This document shows, piece after piece, positions 11,216-21,879 of a DNA stretch of 64,000 nt. The DNA comes from Phanerochaete sordida (taxonomy: Eukaryota > Basidiomycota > Agaricomycetes > Polyporales > Phanerochaetaceae), in contig BPQB01000013.1 in assembly GCA_019973155.2 (NCBI GenBank), positions 1-64,000 of the forward strand. Reading direction: 5' to 3'. The notes beneath the pieces were generated by a model, which saw only the letters and a program-made list of their open reading frames with translations, did not search any database and was not told where the DNA came from. Position 1 is the stretch's first letter; each line of letters starts with the position of its first letter. The translations under genes were made by a program, and so were the position numbers.

Positions 11216-11280
11216 GTTGCCTATTTATCCTCTCCGGGACCCCAAGCCGCTTTGCCGCTGGTATGGTGACAAGGTTTCTG
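11216..11280 (-). promoter_or_regulatory. conserved TATA-containing promoter of acidic copy 6
   Basis: On the minus strand the block carries ATAAATAG (plus strand 11221-11228), a GGGGTCCCGG element and CCAGCGGCAA, colinear with the block before copy 5. The TATA box to start-codon distance is 48 bp, identical to copy 5. The two promoters clearly descend from one duplication. Confidence 0.6.
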
Positions 11281-11954
11281 GATTTCAGTTTCACGGGGTA
11301 GGTCATCCGATGTGCTCTCGGCTCTAGGGTCCTACTGAACGATGGACCGCATGCTCTGGAAAGCGATACGCTAGTCATCGTGGGAACTGGGGCCAGCTCG
11401 CATTGCACTTTACCTTTGACGCCACATACAGTAGAATCGACGCGGCAGCATTGTCCCAGCCGTGACGTGTGAGGCATTGCCCACATGTTTCGCGGCAGAA
11501 GGGTCGGGCTAATTATTGCGGCGCAGATTGGAGACAGAATTCTCTCTGTTCATCGCAGGTCGAATCTGGACAAGTGCTTTACGACCCAGAAATGGATCCG
11601 CAGGTGAGGAAAATGTGATCAATGGTAAGTATCGTGGCGGGCCAGCCTGTGGGTGTACTCACGGAAGGCGCAGACAGACAGCGGCGCGCGGCCTTGAGTC
11701 CATATATTTCCGCATGAGCAATTGCAGAGTCTCGCGCCGGCCGTGCAGATGGTGCAGCCCTGGCAGTGGAAGTGGGAGTCGCGGACAAAGCGCAGCACAT
11801 CCCGGGCGCCAACCGCTGACGCGATCGAGGCGCAGCGTCGAGGCGCGCAAAGCCAAAGCGACCTCGGCGAGCCGATCTCACAGTTGCCCTCAACGACCAC
11901 CACACACCCCGCACCCACACACAACCCAGCCTCCACACCCTACCAACGACCACC
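11281..11954. other. intergenic, divergent region between acidic copy 6 and ESS1
   Basis: No gene supported. Several overlapping frames on both strands at 11516-12025 are GC-driven shadows. The last 80 bases are CA/CC-rich, typical of a fungal 5' leader, and lead into the ESS1 start codon. Confidence 0.45.
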
Positions 11955-12638
11955 ATGGTGAGCATGCCCCTCCCTCCCGCTTCGCCTTGCCCGTCACGGC
12001 GACACCCCGCCACGCCCGCCGCTAACGCACGATGGCGCCAGTCCTACGAAGTCCGCCTCTCGAACTCGCGCGGCGTGCCGTACTTCTTCAACACCGAGAC
12101 GCAGCAGTCGACGTGGGAGCCGCCCGCGGGGCTGACGCAGGAGCAGGTCCAGGCGCTGCCCGGCGCGCACCTCCTCAGCGGCGGCCCCGCCCCGGGCAAG
12201 GTCCGCGCGAGCCACCTCCTCGTGAAGCACCGCGAGAGCCGGCGGCCGAGCAGCTGGAAGGAGGTGCGTGATCTGTGTGCTGAGGACTAGGGAGGCGGCT
12301 GATGGAGACGTAGGAAAATATCACGAGGTCGAAGGAGGAGGCGATAGAGATCCTCAAGGGTTACCAGCAGGAGATCGACGGCTCGCCCGAGAAGTTCGCG
12401 GAGCTCGCCAAGGTGCACTCGGACTGCTCGTCCGCGAAGAACGGCGGAGACCTCGGCGCGTTTGGCAGGGTGCGTATCCCACCGGATCACACATGGGTTA
12501 TGCACCTGACCGGCCACGAACGTGCAGGGCCAGATGCAGAAGCCGTTCGAGGACGCTACGTACGCGCTCAAGGTCGGCGAGATGAGCGACATCATCAGCA
12601 CCGACAGCGGCGTGCATATCATCCTCCGCACTGCATGA
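11955..12638 (+). CDS. ESS1: Pin1/Ess1-type peptidyl-prolyl cis-trans isomerase
   Basis: Parvulin-type prolyl isomerase that acts on phospho-Ser/Thr-Pro, classically on the RNA polymerase II C-terminal domain in the nucleus. Exons: 11955-11957 (ATG alone), 12042-12263, 12315-12469 and 12528-12638. The protein has an N-terminal WW domain ([23 protein letters not shown]) and a C-terminal rotamase domain with HLLVKH, the catalytic-loop cysteine in [27 protein letters not shown] and the closing VHIILRT. These match the Pin1 residues His59, Cys113 and His157 by family knowledge. The first intron (84 nt) is open and in frame, so an unspliced message would add 28 residues. I prefer the spliced form because SYEVR is where the WW domain normally begins. 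Confidence 0.93.
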
Positions 12639-12807
12639 TTGCGTCCGTGTTGCTCGAACGAACCCTGGACTTTCGAGGGAAAGAAATCCGAATGAAATTG
12701 TACTATACAAGAAAGACATAGGCTGCTGCTTCTGCATCTGTTGCGTCCGTCATCGTATCAAGAGTCCAATCCATGGTATATGAAGCAGGTCCATGCGTAG
12801 CGAATCC

Positions 12808-13969
12808 CTAGAAGAGGGCCTGGCTCGTGAGGTCCTCATATTTCTTTGGGTTCACCTCGTTCTTGACCTCTTCGGAAACCTCCTTGTCAAATGCCCAAGA
12901 CTGCTTGAGGCCGACGTGCTGCGATGTGCCGCGGGCCGGTCAGCGGCCCTATCTCGTCGGAAGCGATGTTAGGACGTACCTCGAAGAAGTCCTTGATCTG
13001 CCATCCCTGGCAGTCCTCCAAGTCCGTGCCCTTCTCCTTCAAGTTCTGGTACGCCTTCTTCATGGCAATCGCCGCCGGGATGAACCCCGTGCAGGGATAG
13101 ATCGCGAGCTTGAAGCCCATGTCCGTGCACTCCTGCGTGCTGTAGTTGCCCGTGAGGCCGTTCGGGAGCACGTTGATCATGACGGGGTGCGGGTGCAGCG
13201 CCCGCACGAGGCGCACGCACTCGTCGCGCGTGCGCGGGCTCTCCATGAACGCGACGTCCGCGCCCGCGGCGCACGCGGCCTTGAGGCGCTTCACGCCCTC
13301 CTCGAACGCGTGCTCGCCGGCCTGCTCGCCGCCGAACGCCGTCGCGTTGCGCGCGTCCGTGCGCGCGATGATCACGAAGTCGGGGTTGCGCCGCGCCTTG
13401 ACCGCCGCGCGGATGCGCTCGAGGTACTCCTCCATCTCCACGACGTCCTTGCCCGTGAGCTGTCCGCAGCGTTTCGCTATCCATTGCTCTCAATGCATAT
13501 TCTCACAGAAGAGGTCGTGAAGTACGCACGGAACGTCTGGTCCTCGATGTGGCACCCGGCGACGCCGGCCGCCTCGTAGAGCGCGATGGTGCGCGCGACG
13601 TTGAGCGGGCCGCCGAAGCCCGTGTCCGCGTCCGCGACGATCGGCACGCTGGTCACGCCGACCGTCATGCGCGCCGTGTTCGCGAGCTCGCTCGCCGTGA
13701 TCACGGAGAGGTCGGGCTCGCCGAGCACGCTCCCTGACGCGCCGCTCCCCGCGAGGTACAGACAGTCGAAGCCCGCTGCGTTCGCGAGGTTCGCGGAGAT
13801 GCCGTCGAATATGCCTGGGCAGATCGTGCAGCCGTCTGCGGATGGCCAAGGGGGTGAGTGGGGAGGGAGAGGGGGAAGGAGAAGGAGAAGGGTGCGCACC
13901 TTTCTGAAGCAGCTCGCGCAGCCGCTTGGGCATGTCGGACTTGTAGGTGATGGGTGATGCGTCTGTCAT
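12808..13969 (-). CDS. isocitrate lyase/PEP mutase superfamily enzyme
   Basis: TIM-barrel enzyme of the isocitrate lyase/phosphoenolpyruvate mutase superfamily, acting on C-C bonds next to carboxylates. The start at 13969 gives MTDASPITYKSDMPKR. Then come ICPGIFDGISANLANAAG, the YLAGSGASGS loop, DADTGFGG (Mg-binding Asp residues) and HIEDQTF. The intron after TTC-C joins CG-AAA-CGC to restore TFPKRCGQLTGKDVV, the K-[KR]-C-G-[HQ] catalytic loop with its cysteine. Further down are VIIARTDAR and INVLPNGLTG. A last exon ends NPKKYEDLTSQALF. The length of about 340 residues fits 2-methylisocitrate lyase-like and oxaloacetate hydrolase members rather than full isocitrate lyase. The exact substrate cannot be told from sequence; oxaloacetate (oxalate production) is one possibility. 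Confidence 0.85.
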
Positions 13970-14403
13970 GTCTGGTATGATGACTCTGGCTTGGGGCAGA
14001 GTGTGATCTAGGTCTGTCGTTGTCGTATCAGGCGAGCAGCAGAAAGTTTCTTCGATCCAGTGTCGCTCCCGGTATATATACCGCCTGCATGGCGACGGTG
14101 ACGTCGAGCACAGTCCGCAGGTCGCAGTGGAACAGGCCCTATCGCACGACGCAGTGATGCAGGAACACTCCACCGCGCCCACCCAAGAATAGCCCTGGAG
14201 CTCGACGCGGTCATTTAACACGGTCACGTGCACGCGTGCCCCACAGGACTGCCACCAACGAAAGCTCTCCAAGAAACAAAAGGCTCAAGCATGAGTGAAT
14301 TCACGACAAGAACAGCTACACATGAGAGGGACATGTGCAAATCTCCAAGATTAGGAGGAAAGAAGAATGAAGTGGCCATAAGGTGATGGGAACTGGGGCC
14401 CAC
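13970..14403. other. intergenic
   Basis: No gene. The stretch contains the promoter of the PEP mutase-family gene (minus strand); a TATATATA-like run at 14074-14081 lies about 105 bp upstream of its start. The right part is probably the 3' region of the MOSC gene. Confidence 0.5.
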
Positions 14404-15916
14404 TCAGAGCTGGAGCCACTCCTCCACAGAGATACGGTCGCCCACGCGCACAACGCCATTTCCACCAGGCACAGAGTTGCTCCCAAAGCATGGTGTCTTC
14501 ACGGCTTCAGGGTTGACGCCCGTCCTGAACTTGCTGATCACCTTGAACGGCACCGCCGCGTCGCGTACGCCTGTCTTCGGGTCGACGTTCGGGAGCTGGT
14601 GCACCAAGTCAGCGGAATGGAGCACAGAGAAAGGTAACAACGAACCAGGCAACGTGGGCACTGAGAGACGAGTGTGAAGGACTTTGATTCGTCCTTCGTC
14701 GTGCTGCCGGGCGAGTTGATGTAGATCTTCTGCCAGACGTCCTCAGCGAAGGGGACGCCGGCACCACGCACGACGATATTCGGACGGAAGCTGCACAACA
14801 TCTTCAGCCAAACTCCTCAAGCCACCGAACGAAGAACTGCTCACCGCTCAATCGGCACCTTCTCCCTCTGCCAGCGCGCCTGGTCGATGCCGCCGACCTT
14901 CTCAGGCGCGTCGGGGCGCGCGGCGTTGTTCACGGCCGCCGCGACGGCCTCGAGGCTTTCCTCGCTCGCGATCAGCACGGGGTAGCCGTCCTGGAAGACC
15001 GCCGTCGCCTCGAGCGTCGGGAACGCCTGCGTCGGCTTGCAGTAGCGCGGCGTCGGGCCCTTCACGACGAGGTGCACGGCGCGGCCCAGGAAGGACGAGA
15101 GCACCGCCGACGGCGCGGGGTCCGCTGGCGAGAGCGGCTTGATGATGTATGCGTCGGACGTCGAGCGGCCGAAGAGGTATGGGTCCTGGACGCTGCGCGG
15201 GGTGAGTTTGGGTGCAGGCAGAGTGGGACGGGCACGTACACTTCCCACTGCGTGAGAATGTCCTGCGTCGGCTCAATGGGCACGGAGAAGGACTCGGAGC
15301 CGGCGGTCACGACAAGCTTGCCTCTCGTTGGCGACGATGTATCATACTTGAGGCTTGGCTCGACCAGAACGAGCTTGGGGACCTCACGGGCGGTGAGAAT
15401 CTTGTTTTCTGCGGGGTCGTATACGGCCCACTTTCTGTCATTCTGAATTGCAAATTGTCAATATCTTCCCTGGACGAGTATGGGCTAGCGCAAAGCATGA
15501 GCTTACCTCTAGACCCTGCGGCGTATAGCGCACCTCCGGGACGCTTGTCCCGCGACAACTCTGCAGAGGGGTCAGCGCGCCCGCGCCAGCACACGCAAAT
15601 CTGCGACATACCTTGATAGGGTGCACGAGGATCTTGGTCACACGGACCTGGCCGTTGTCGACGAGCTCCATCTGCGGTCTGTTCGGGTAGGTCGGAGGGC
15701 CGGTGAACGGTGGTGCGTGCGGGTCAGCGGCGAGGGGAGACGCGAGAGCACGAGCAGCCTTGCGCGGCGGGCGGCGGCTCCGCTGCGCGGTGCGTGAGCC
15801 TATATACACACGGACACAATGGAGCCCGGCGATCGTACCTGGAGCCACACGAGCCAGGCTCCCAAGGCCGCGGCGGCGACAATCCAGTCCATCACGCCGA
15901 GCTGCGCGAGAGCCAT
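14404..15916 (-). CDS. MOSC-domain protein, mARC-like molybdoenzyme
   Basis: Membrane-anchored MOSC protein related to the mitochondrial amidoxime-reducing component, which binds molybdenum cofactor and reduces N-hydroxylated compounds. The start at 15916 opens MALAQLGVMDWIVAAAALG, a single N-terminal transmembrane anchor. The MOSC N-terminal barrel follows (VTKILVHPIK, NDRKWAVYD, REVPKLVLV), then the MOSC domain with FPTLEATAVFQDGYPVLIAS, the conserved FRPNIVVRG, EDVWQKIYI, and CPRCLLPNVDPKTG containing the cysteine expected to ligate Mo. It ends RISVEEWLQL. The gene has several short introns, with one directly after CPRC. The anchor supports an outer mitochondrial or ER membrane location by analogy. 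The assignment as mARC-like rather than Moco sulfurase rests on the absence of an aminotransferase domain. Confidence 0.85.
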
Positions 15917-16872
15917 GTCGGTCCGAGGTTTCGCAGGCGTCTTGCAGGGGCGCGCTTCGTTTCGGTCGCTGTACGGCAGTTTAGTGCAGGTGGGGGCTGG
16001 TGCTGTGGGTGGTGCAGGTGCAAGAGCGGCCAGGGGGCACACGCCCTGGCCGCCGCTGACTCAGGGCGTTTGCACACCGATTATTGTCGTTGAGCTGGCA
16101 TGGCCCGCGGGTCCGCTGGTGCGCCGTCGACGTCGCGGGCGGGCGCAAGAGCATTCTCTGTTACCGCCCGCGGTAGCTATCGGAGATGTTGAAATGGCTG
16201 GGGAGAAGTCGGAGTGAAGCATCTGGCCCGCACACGTCGCGGGAACGAGAACGAGATGAATTGAACTGACTACGTTACATAAGTAACTCAGGTAAGCGCG
16301 AGCGCCGACCTCGTCAGTCCGTAAAGACTCTACGACGTATGTAAAAGACAAACACGGAATTTAACAAAGGAGATGTCGAAGATGCATAGGCAGCAGTACA
16401 GGAGCAGGGGCGACGGTGCTAGGCCGCGGAAGCCGGGTGCGACGCTTATACTCTCCCCAAATCCGTCCGGTAAGGCGAATGCACGCTACGTGCCATAGTT
16501 GTACCACACGCGCAAGCAGCCTCCGTTGGTCAGCACTAGCGGGATCAGGCAACTGGACGGAGGGCATAGTCCCGAGGTAATAGCGCGAGCGCAGCTGCGG
16601 CCAGGTGTTCCCGTCATCATTAAGCAGCTCGTTTGTGACACGCAGCAGGATGGGTGATAGTGCCAGCGCAGCAGGAGCTCGAGAGCGGAGGCCCAAGCGC
16701 TTTGGATCGCTCAGAGTCAAGCTCCAGATTAGGAACGACGGTACCGCCTTTTCCGCAACTTACATGCTGGAAGCGAGCCTAAAATCACTGCGTTCCGCCT
16801 CACGATCCCTGCCACACCCTAGTGGCTGCACGTTGAACACTTGAACCTGAAATTTACATGGGAGTCAAAGTA
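15917..16872. other. intergenic
   Basis: No supported gene in 956 bp. The left part is the promoter of the MOSC gene. Frames at 15892-16351 and 16361-16720 are shadows with no family signal. The right end abuts the 3' end of the DUF6535 gene. Confidence 0.45.
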
Positions 16873-19800
16873 CTATGTGGAAGGATCTAGGGGGAGAGCG
16901 AGATTCTCTATCGACTCAGACAGAACATGCACGTCGGACGGCGTAGAAGTGGCATCGGCAGTAGGAGAAGATATATGCAGACCATCATGTTCAAGTTGCT
17001 CCGGGGTACATGCAGCCGACGCCACAGATTCCGAGCGGTCATCTGCGTCCGTGGCCATGGCAGCTTCAGCGAGCCTGGTACGTAGCAGGGCGTCGTGTCG
17101 AGGCAGCGTGTCTTCTGGTGTGGTTAGCGGGGTTGTATATGTTTCGGCCTCCTGTATTTCTGCATCTATGCTAGGCGGCCTTGAATAATCAGAGGCACTT
17201 GAGGTCTGCTCTGGGTCGCCCTCTGTGACATGCGTCGTATGTCTAGAGCTGTCCTCATCCGGCTGTCGAGCGACTGACGGCTCTGCCTCAACAGAACCGG
17301 TGTCCGCCTGCTCCCCGATCGCGGCGTCCGCAGCGGCCATATAAGCGCACTCGGGGAAGTTGCATTCTTGAATAGCGAGGTGCACCGCCGTCAGGCCTTG
17401 ACGTAGGATCTCAAAGGCCTGGCTATCCCCCTCGTGAGATAAATGGCGATAGTGGGCGTCGAAGGCATGTAAAATTCGACACCACAGGGGCGCGAATCTG
17501 AGGTTGGTTGTAAAGGTCACCTCATACTTGCAAATTCCCCAGAGCCAAATAATTTTGAAGAGGTAGAAGAGCCTGGAGTAGTCGGATGCTGAGAAGACGC
17601 TGTTAGCCAGGAGGGCCAGTTGGTCGAGGATGGCATAGACCGTCTCGGGTGATGTAGTATCTGATAGACAACGCTTCTGCAGCCACCGGGCCACCAGAAG
17701 CACGAACTTTGCGGGCCCGTCCGATTCGAGCTGTTCTTTCGCGGTGCTAGAGCAATAATAGCCCAGCAACCGCGTATAATCGTCTCCGGTCGTTTCACCA
17801 TCCAGGAGCACTGTAGAGGATCAGCGACGCTCGTAGAATGATGGCTAGTATACGACGTACACAACCTGTTGTCCTCGTCCAGGGTCATCCTGCCGGACGT
17901 ACACGCAACCCAAAAGCTGTTGAGCCCGAGGGCTTCGAAAACCGTGAGCGGCGAAGGAGAGGTGCTGGACGCTGTGTCTCTCGAAGCCAGGGATTCGGCA
18001 TCGTCGACGTCCATAACACTGCTGATGTTTACAGTCAGGGGCTCTTCGATCTCTTGCGGATATAGAAGCGAGCATTCTTGCTTCCATAGAACGTCTTGCT
18101 CGCATTTATGAGAGATCCATTGACATCTGGTGGATTCACAAGTGGACAAGCATTCGTGAGCGGTTTGCAGACATTCATGGAGGTAGAAAGCAATCCAATC
18201 TTCCATGCCAACGAGCAGTTTTTGCTGGAATGACTCCGCTGTTATGTGTAGGAAGTGGCGGAGAAGTGGGCCATGGGTAGCGACAAGGCGTGCGCGGAAC
18301 GAAAAGAGGGTCGCTAGCAGGACGCGATCATCTACTGGCTCGTCAACGCCAGAGATGGTTCGACGCGCGCGCTGGCGCACTGCCTTCGCGGCGGATATCA
18401 TCTGCTCTAGAATGGCTTTAACAACACTGGAGGAGCGAGATCCGACCTCGTCGCACTGGGTAGAGAACCACTGAACAGTCGTCAAGTACAGCATATTGAT
18501 GGTGTCGTCGTTGTGTTCGGTCGGTGTAGTCGGCAAGTGAAGGAGAATGAGCGCTTCCAGAGTCTTGCTATTCGTGATAAACCCAGGCAATAGCACTGTC
18601 AACTAGTCAGTCTTGTCGTTCCGCTAACGAACGTGATAATTTGCGGGGCCCATACCGATTGTCGCGTCCTTCAAAGTAACCTCGTACATTGAAAGAGCTT
18701 TCTGCAGCGAGCGCAGACGCAACTCTTCCACTGGGAAAGAATCGACAGTCTCCAACGACGCTCGGGCCCTCATAGCGGGAGGAATCCAGACCTCAGGCGT
18801 CGTGACGGCGGCTTTCTGCAGGAGCGGGCACTGGGGATACGTGGGAAGTAGCGCTTGTTCGTCCTTACACCGATGACGGAACCATGAACAGGGACGGCTC
18901 TTGCATGTGTCGCCAAGGTCATCATGAGTCTGCTTCAAGCCTTCGTGAAGCATGTCCCTCATGGTTCCTTGGTTACGACCCACGAGCAAGTTTCGGGTGT
19001 ATGAGACTTCTAGCGCGTGGAAAAATCGGCGGAGAAGGCGCGTGTGGATCCTCTCAATCGCGAGGTGCTTATGAGAGTGTCGTACACATTTGATCCACTC
19101 GCCGTCGTCGCTGTTATTGTAGCCGCGAACGATGCGGGGAGAGCGCAGACGCGCGATGGCACGCGCAGCAGTACCCATTCGCCGAAGGATTTCGGTTATC
19201 GCAGGGGAAGATGTACCATGTGGCAGGCATTCTTGGAGCCATTGTACGCAGATAAACACGAACATGTTGAGGACATCCCCGCCCGCCTTCACAAGTTCTT
19301 TGTCAAAGTAGTTTATCAACAGAGACTCCAAGTCTCTGGCCGACATGCGCCCTGCTGTGAAGACTATGGCAGCATGATTTAGCGGACAATCATTGTCAAT
19401 AATAATTGCTCGTACCTAATCGACTGTTGTCGCGAACAGTGATTCTGAGCTGCTGGCATGCAACTGGGAAGATTGCGGGCAATCTCGGCATGAGCCTACT
19501 ATTTTCCGCGAATACGCAGAAAACCTCATTCAGTGCACGTATGAACCATGGTTCCTCTCGTTGATTCACAGTGCTTTCGGTGAGCGCTTGAAGAACGTTG
19601 AACAGCTCTAGAATCCGCCGCTCTTGGGTAGGATGTTCTGAGATAGGTGTGGTACGGGAAATGCGCTTCAGATCAGCGGCTACCATGCGTGCAAAGATAG
19701 TAATGATGTGCGATCCCTTGATCTCTTTATCGACGCTGAGGGTTCGATGCTTATTCTGTCGTGGGGAGAGAATATCATCGACACAGTGGACCCCAGTGGA

Positions 19801-21458
19801 TGCTCTGAGGCTGGTTACGACTGAGCTTTGGCCAGTGGTGGACAGTCGGGGCAGAAGGGCGCATTGTGGCTGATCCAGCTGGTTGTTTTTGAGGGCATGA
19901 AGCACGCACCAGGTGGTGACCATGTGGACGGAGAAAGGCGTCGAGGACTTGGAGGCGGCTTCAGGAGCATGTATGGCTTCGACGCACTGGTCGATCAACC
20001 CACTGACGTGCGCATCCTGGGATGACCGCTGGACCCAAGACAACGCCTGCAAGAGATGGGTGGTGTGGGATATGTCTTCAAGCAGTGCGTTCACCTGGAC
20101 CATCTTCGGGGACACGCCCACCGGGCTTTTTTCCAGGCACTGGCCAGCCTCGCTGAGTTCCCAGCATTCGTCAGACAGCGCTTGTTCAGCATCTGCGCGC
20201 AGAACGTGCAGCTTCTTCCACCGTCCGCCACTCTGCACCTGGGGAGTCTTCCAGCTTTCGAGGTCCAGGTGTCGCCAGTCGGTCAGTCCTGAGGACCAAG
20301 CTGCGATCCCAACTCGAAATTTTGAATGCGTGGCCGGGGACTTCCAGTCCTTAACAGCCTTCCCGAGTCTGACAAGGCAAACATGCGGCGCGGAAGTGAA
20401 GAAGGCGCGCCAAGGCGAGATCCTGCGACTGGTAGAATAGGAGGGCATTCGAGACTGACGGGCGATGCTACGTTCCAGAGCCGCTTCGCACAGCCGTTTG
20501 AAGCGGAAGGCAAGGGGCCAGGAGAATAACCGCAATAGGTGCAGCAAATTGTATAGCTGCGCGTTGAGGAAGGCGAAACTAGAAAAACATGCCCAAGCAG
20601 TTGGTGACCGGTAAGGACATCGGTGGAAGAGTACGGGAAGGATCGTGAACGCCGACACGACGAGGAGAAACAGAGATACGACTGCAGTGACGCATATAGC
20701 CACGACGTCGTCCAGGGTCCACAAAAGGATGACCATACCAACGAGGAAGAGAATCATGGCCACCTCCAGCAACGCAGGGACAGCAGATATCGTTGCCGTG
20801 ACGTTCCACGCTTCCCATGCCTCTATTCGCATTTGCCGTACCAGTACATTCTCGCGTGGGGCCGCGAGCGGCGAGTTCCATAGGATGTATTCTCGTATCC
20901 ACTGCTTCGACAGGATGCCGAACAGCGCCGCGGCGATGCTCAGAACGAGACTGATGAAGAAGAGAGAATTGATCCAACGTGCAGACACGGAGGGGACGAA
21001 TGGTGGTGAGTCGAGGATCGAGTTCATGGTGGCGTTTATGGCGGCGGGAATCGGGGCAGCAGCCCTTTGCGACGAGAAACCATATGCGAGGAGCTGATTC
21101 GTAGCACTGGAAGCATCGGGTTGAAGCAGTTGATATGTTTGAACTACAAATGCGCTGAGGATCGCTGAGAACAACCCGGCCTTCGAAGCGACGATCAGTC
21201 CGACGCGCGATCGCACCGAGAACGTAAGACTTACGAACACCAGCAGTGCGTCGATATCTTCAGAATAGCCGTTGACTTTGCCTTTGTCGTACCTCATGAG
21301 GTGATCCTCGATGCCTGCCCACCCTTCGAGCAGTGCATGTCGGGAGCTCTGTTAAGAGAAAGGACGAATTGATACCAGCCGATGTGCTGCGAGTTCTGCT
21401 CACTGACATCCAAAAGAGCTCCATTTGCTGCATTCTTGCTACCGGTTGGCAAGACCAT
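16873..21458 (-). CDS. DUF6535 multi-pass membrane protein with three C-terminal repeats
   Basis: Basidiomycete-specific membrane protein of unknown function, about 1,440 residues. The start at 21458 gives MVLPTGSKNAANGALLD, then an intron, then SSRHALLEGWAGIEDHL. A 54-nt in-frame intron separates DALLVF from AGLFSAILSAFVVQTYQLL, restoring the DUF6535 hallmark. Four hydrophobic segments follow (SLFFISLVLSIAAALFGIL with KQWIREYI after it, then VAMILFLVGMVILL, then AICVTAVVSLFLLVVSAF). A long soluble region comes next, then three diverged repeats in separate exons (starts near 19400, 18602 and 17815). Repeats 1 and 2 share LLRHFLH or LLRRFFH, LLVG and a C-x4-C-x4-H-x-C pattern; repeat 3 keeps only C-x4-C. 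The tail is Ser/Glu-rich. All joins keep frame. Only the DUF6535 assignment comes from family knowledge. Confidence 0.8.
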
Positions 21459-21879
21459 GGAACGATGGCACCGTTAGACAGGGAAGAAGTAGAGCCGGGT
21501 AGGTGTCAAGACAGCATCCTCAGATCGTTATCGAGTCTTGAGAGCATGCCAAAGCGCGCAGTTAATAGAGTGCTGTCAGTACAAACCCGCGCTGGCCGCT
21601 GGCCATGGGAATGCCAAGTCGCAGACGTGAGCAGCATCGATACCTCCTAGGATCCCGCAGATCGTGTCTGCAGCCGGAGTGCTCACGCAGAGGACAGCAT
21701 TTGTTGCAAGTTGTCGTGGTCAAGAGTCAAACTGGTCAAGGAGCGTCAAGCTCCTTAAAATTGGCAGAATTGATCAGAAATATTCGGGTCCATTGCTCCC
21801 ACGTGGCCGAGTCTTCCGCTCAAGCGTCCCCGCTTTACACGCCCGTGCGGCGTCTTGTGACAGCCCTCGACCCTCCACG
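21459..21879. promoter_or_regulatory. divergent promoter region, DUF6535 gene and METTL14-like gene
   Basis: The two flanking genes point away from each other and share these 421 bp. Short frames here (for example plus strand 21605-21883) look like shadows. I see no clear TATA box. Confidence 0.45.

Noticed and set aside
12887..13493. Second minus-strand frame and plus-strand frames of 124-250 codons over the PEP mutase gene
   Set aside because: They are shadows of the enzyme's exons caused by high GC; the catalytic motifs lie in only one frame.
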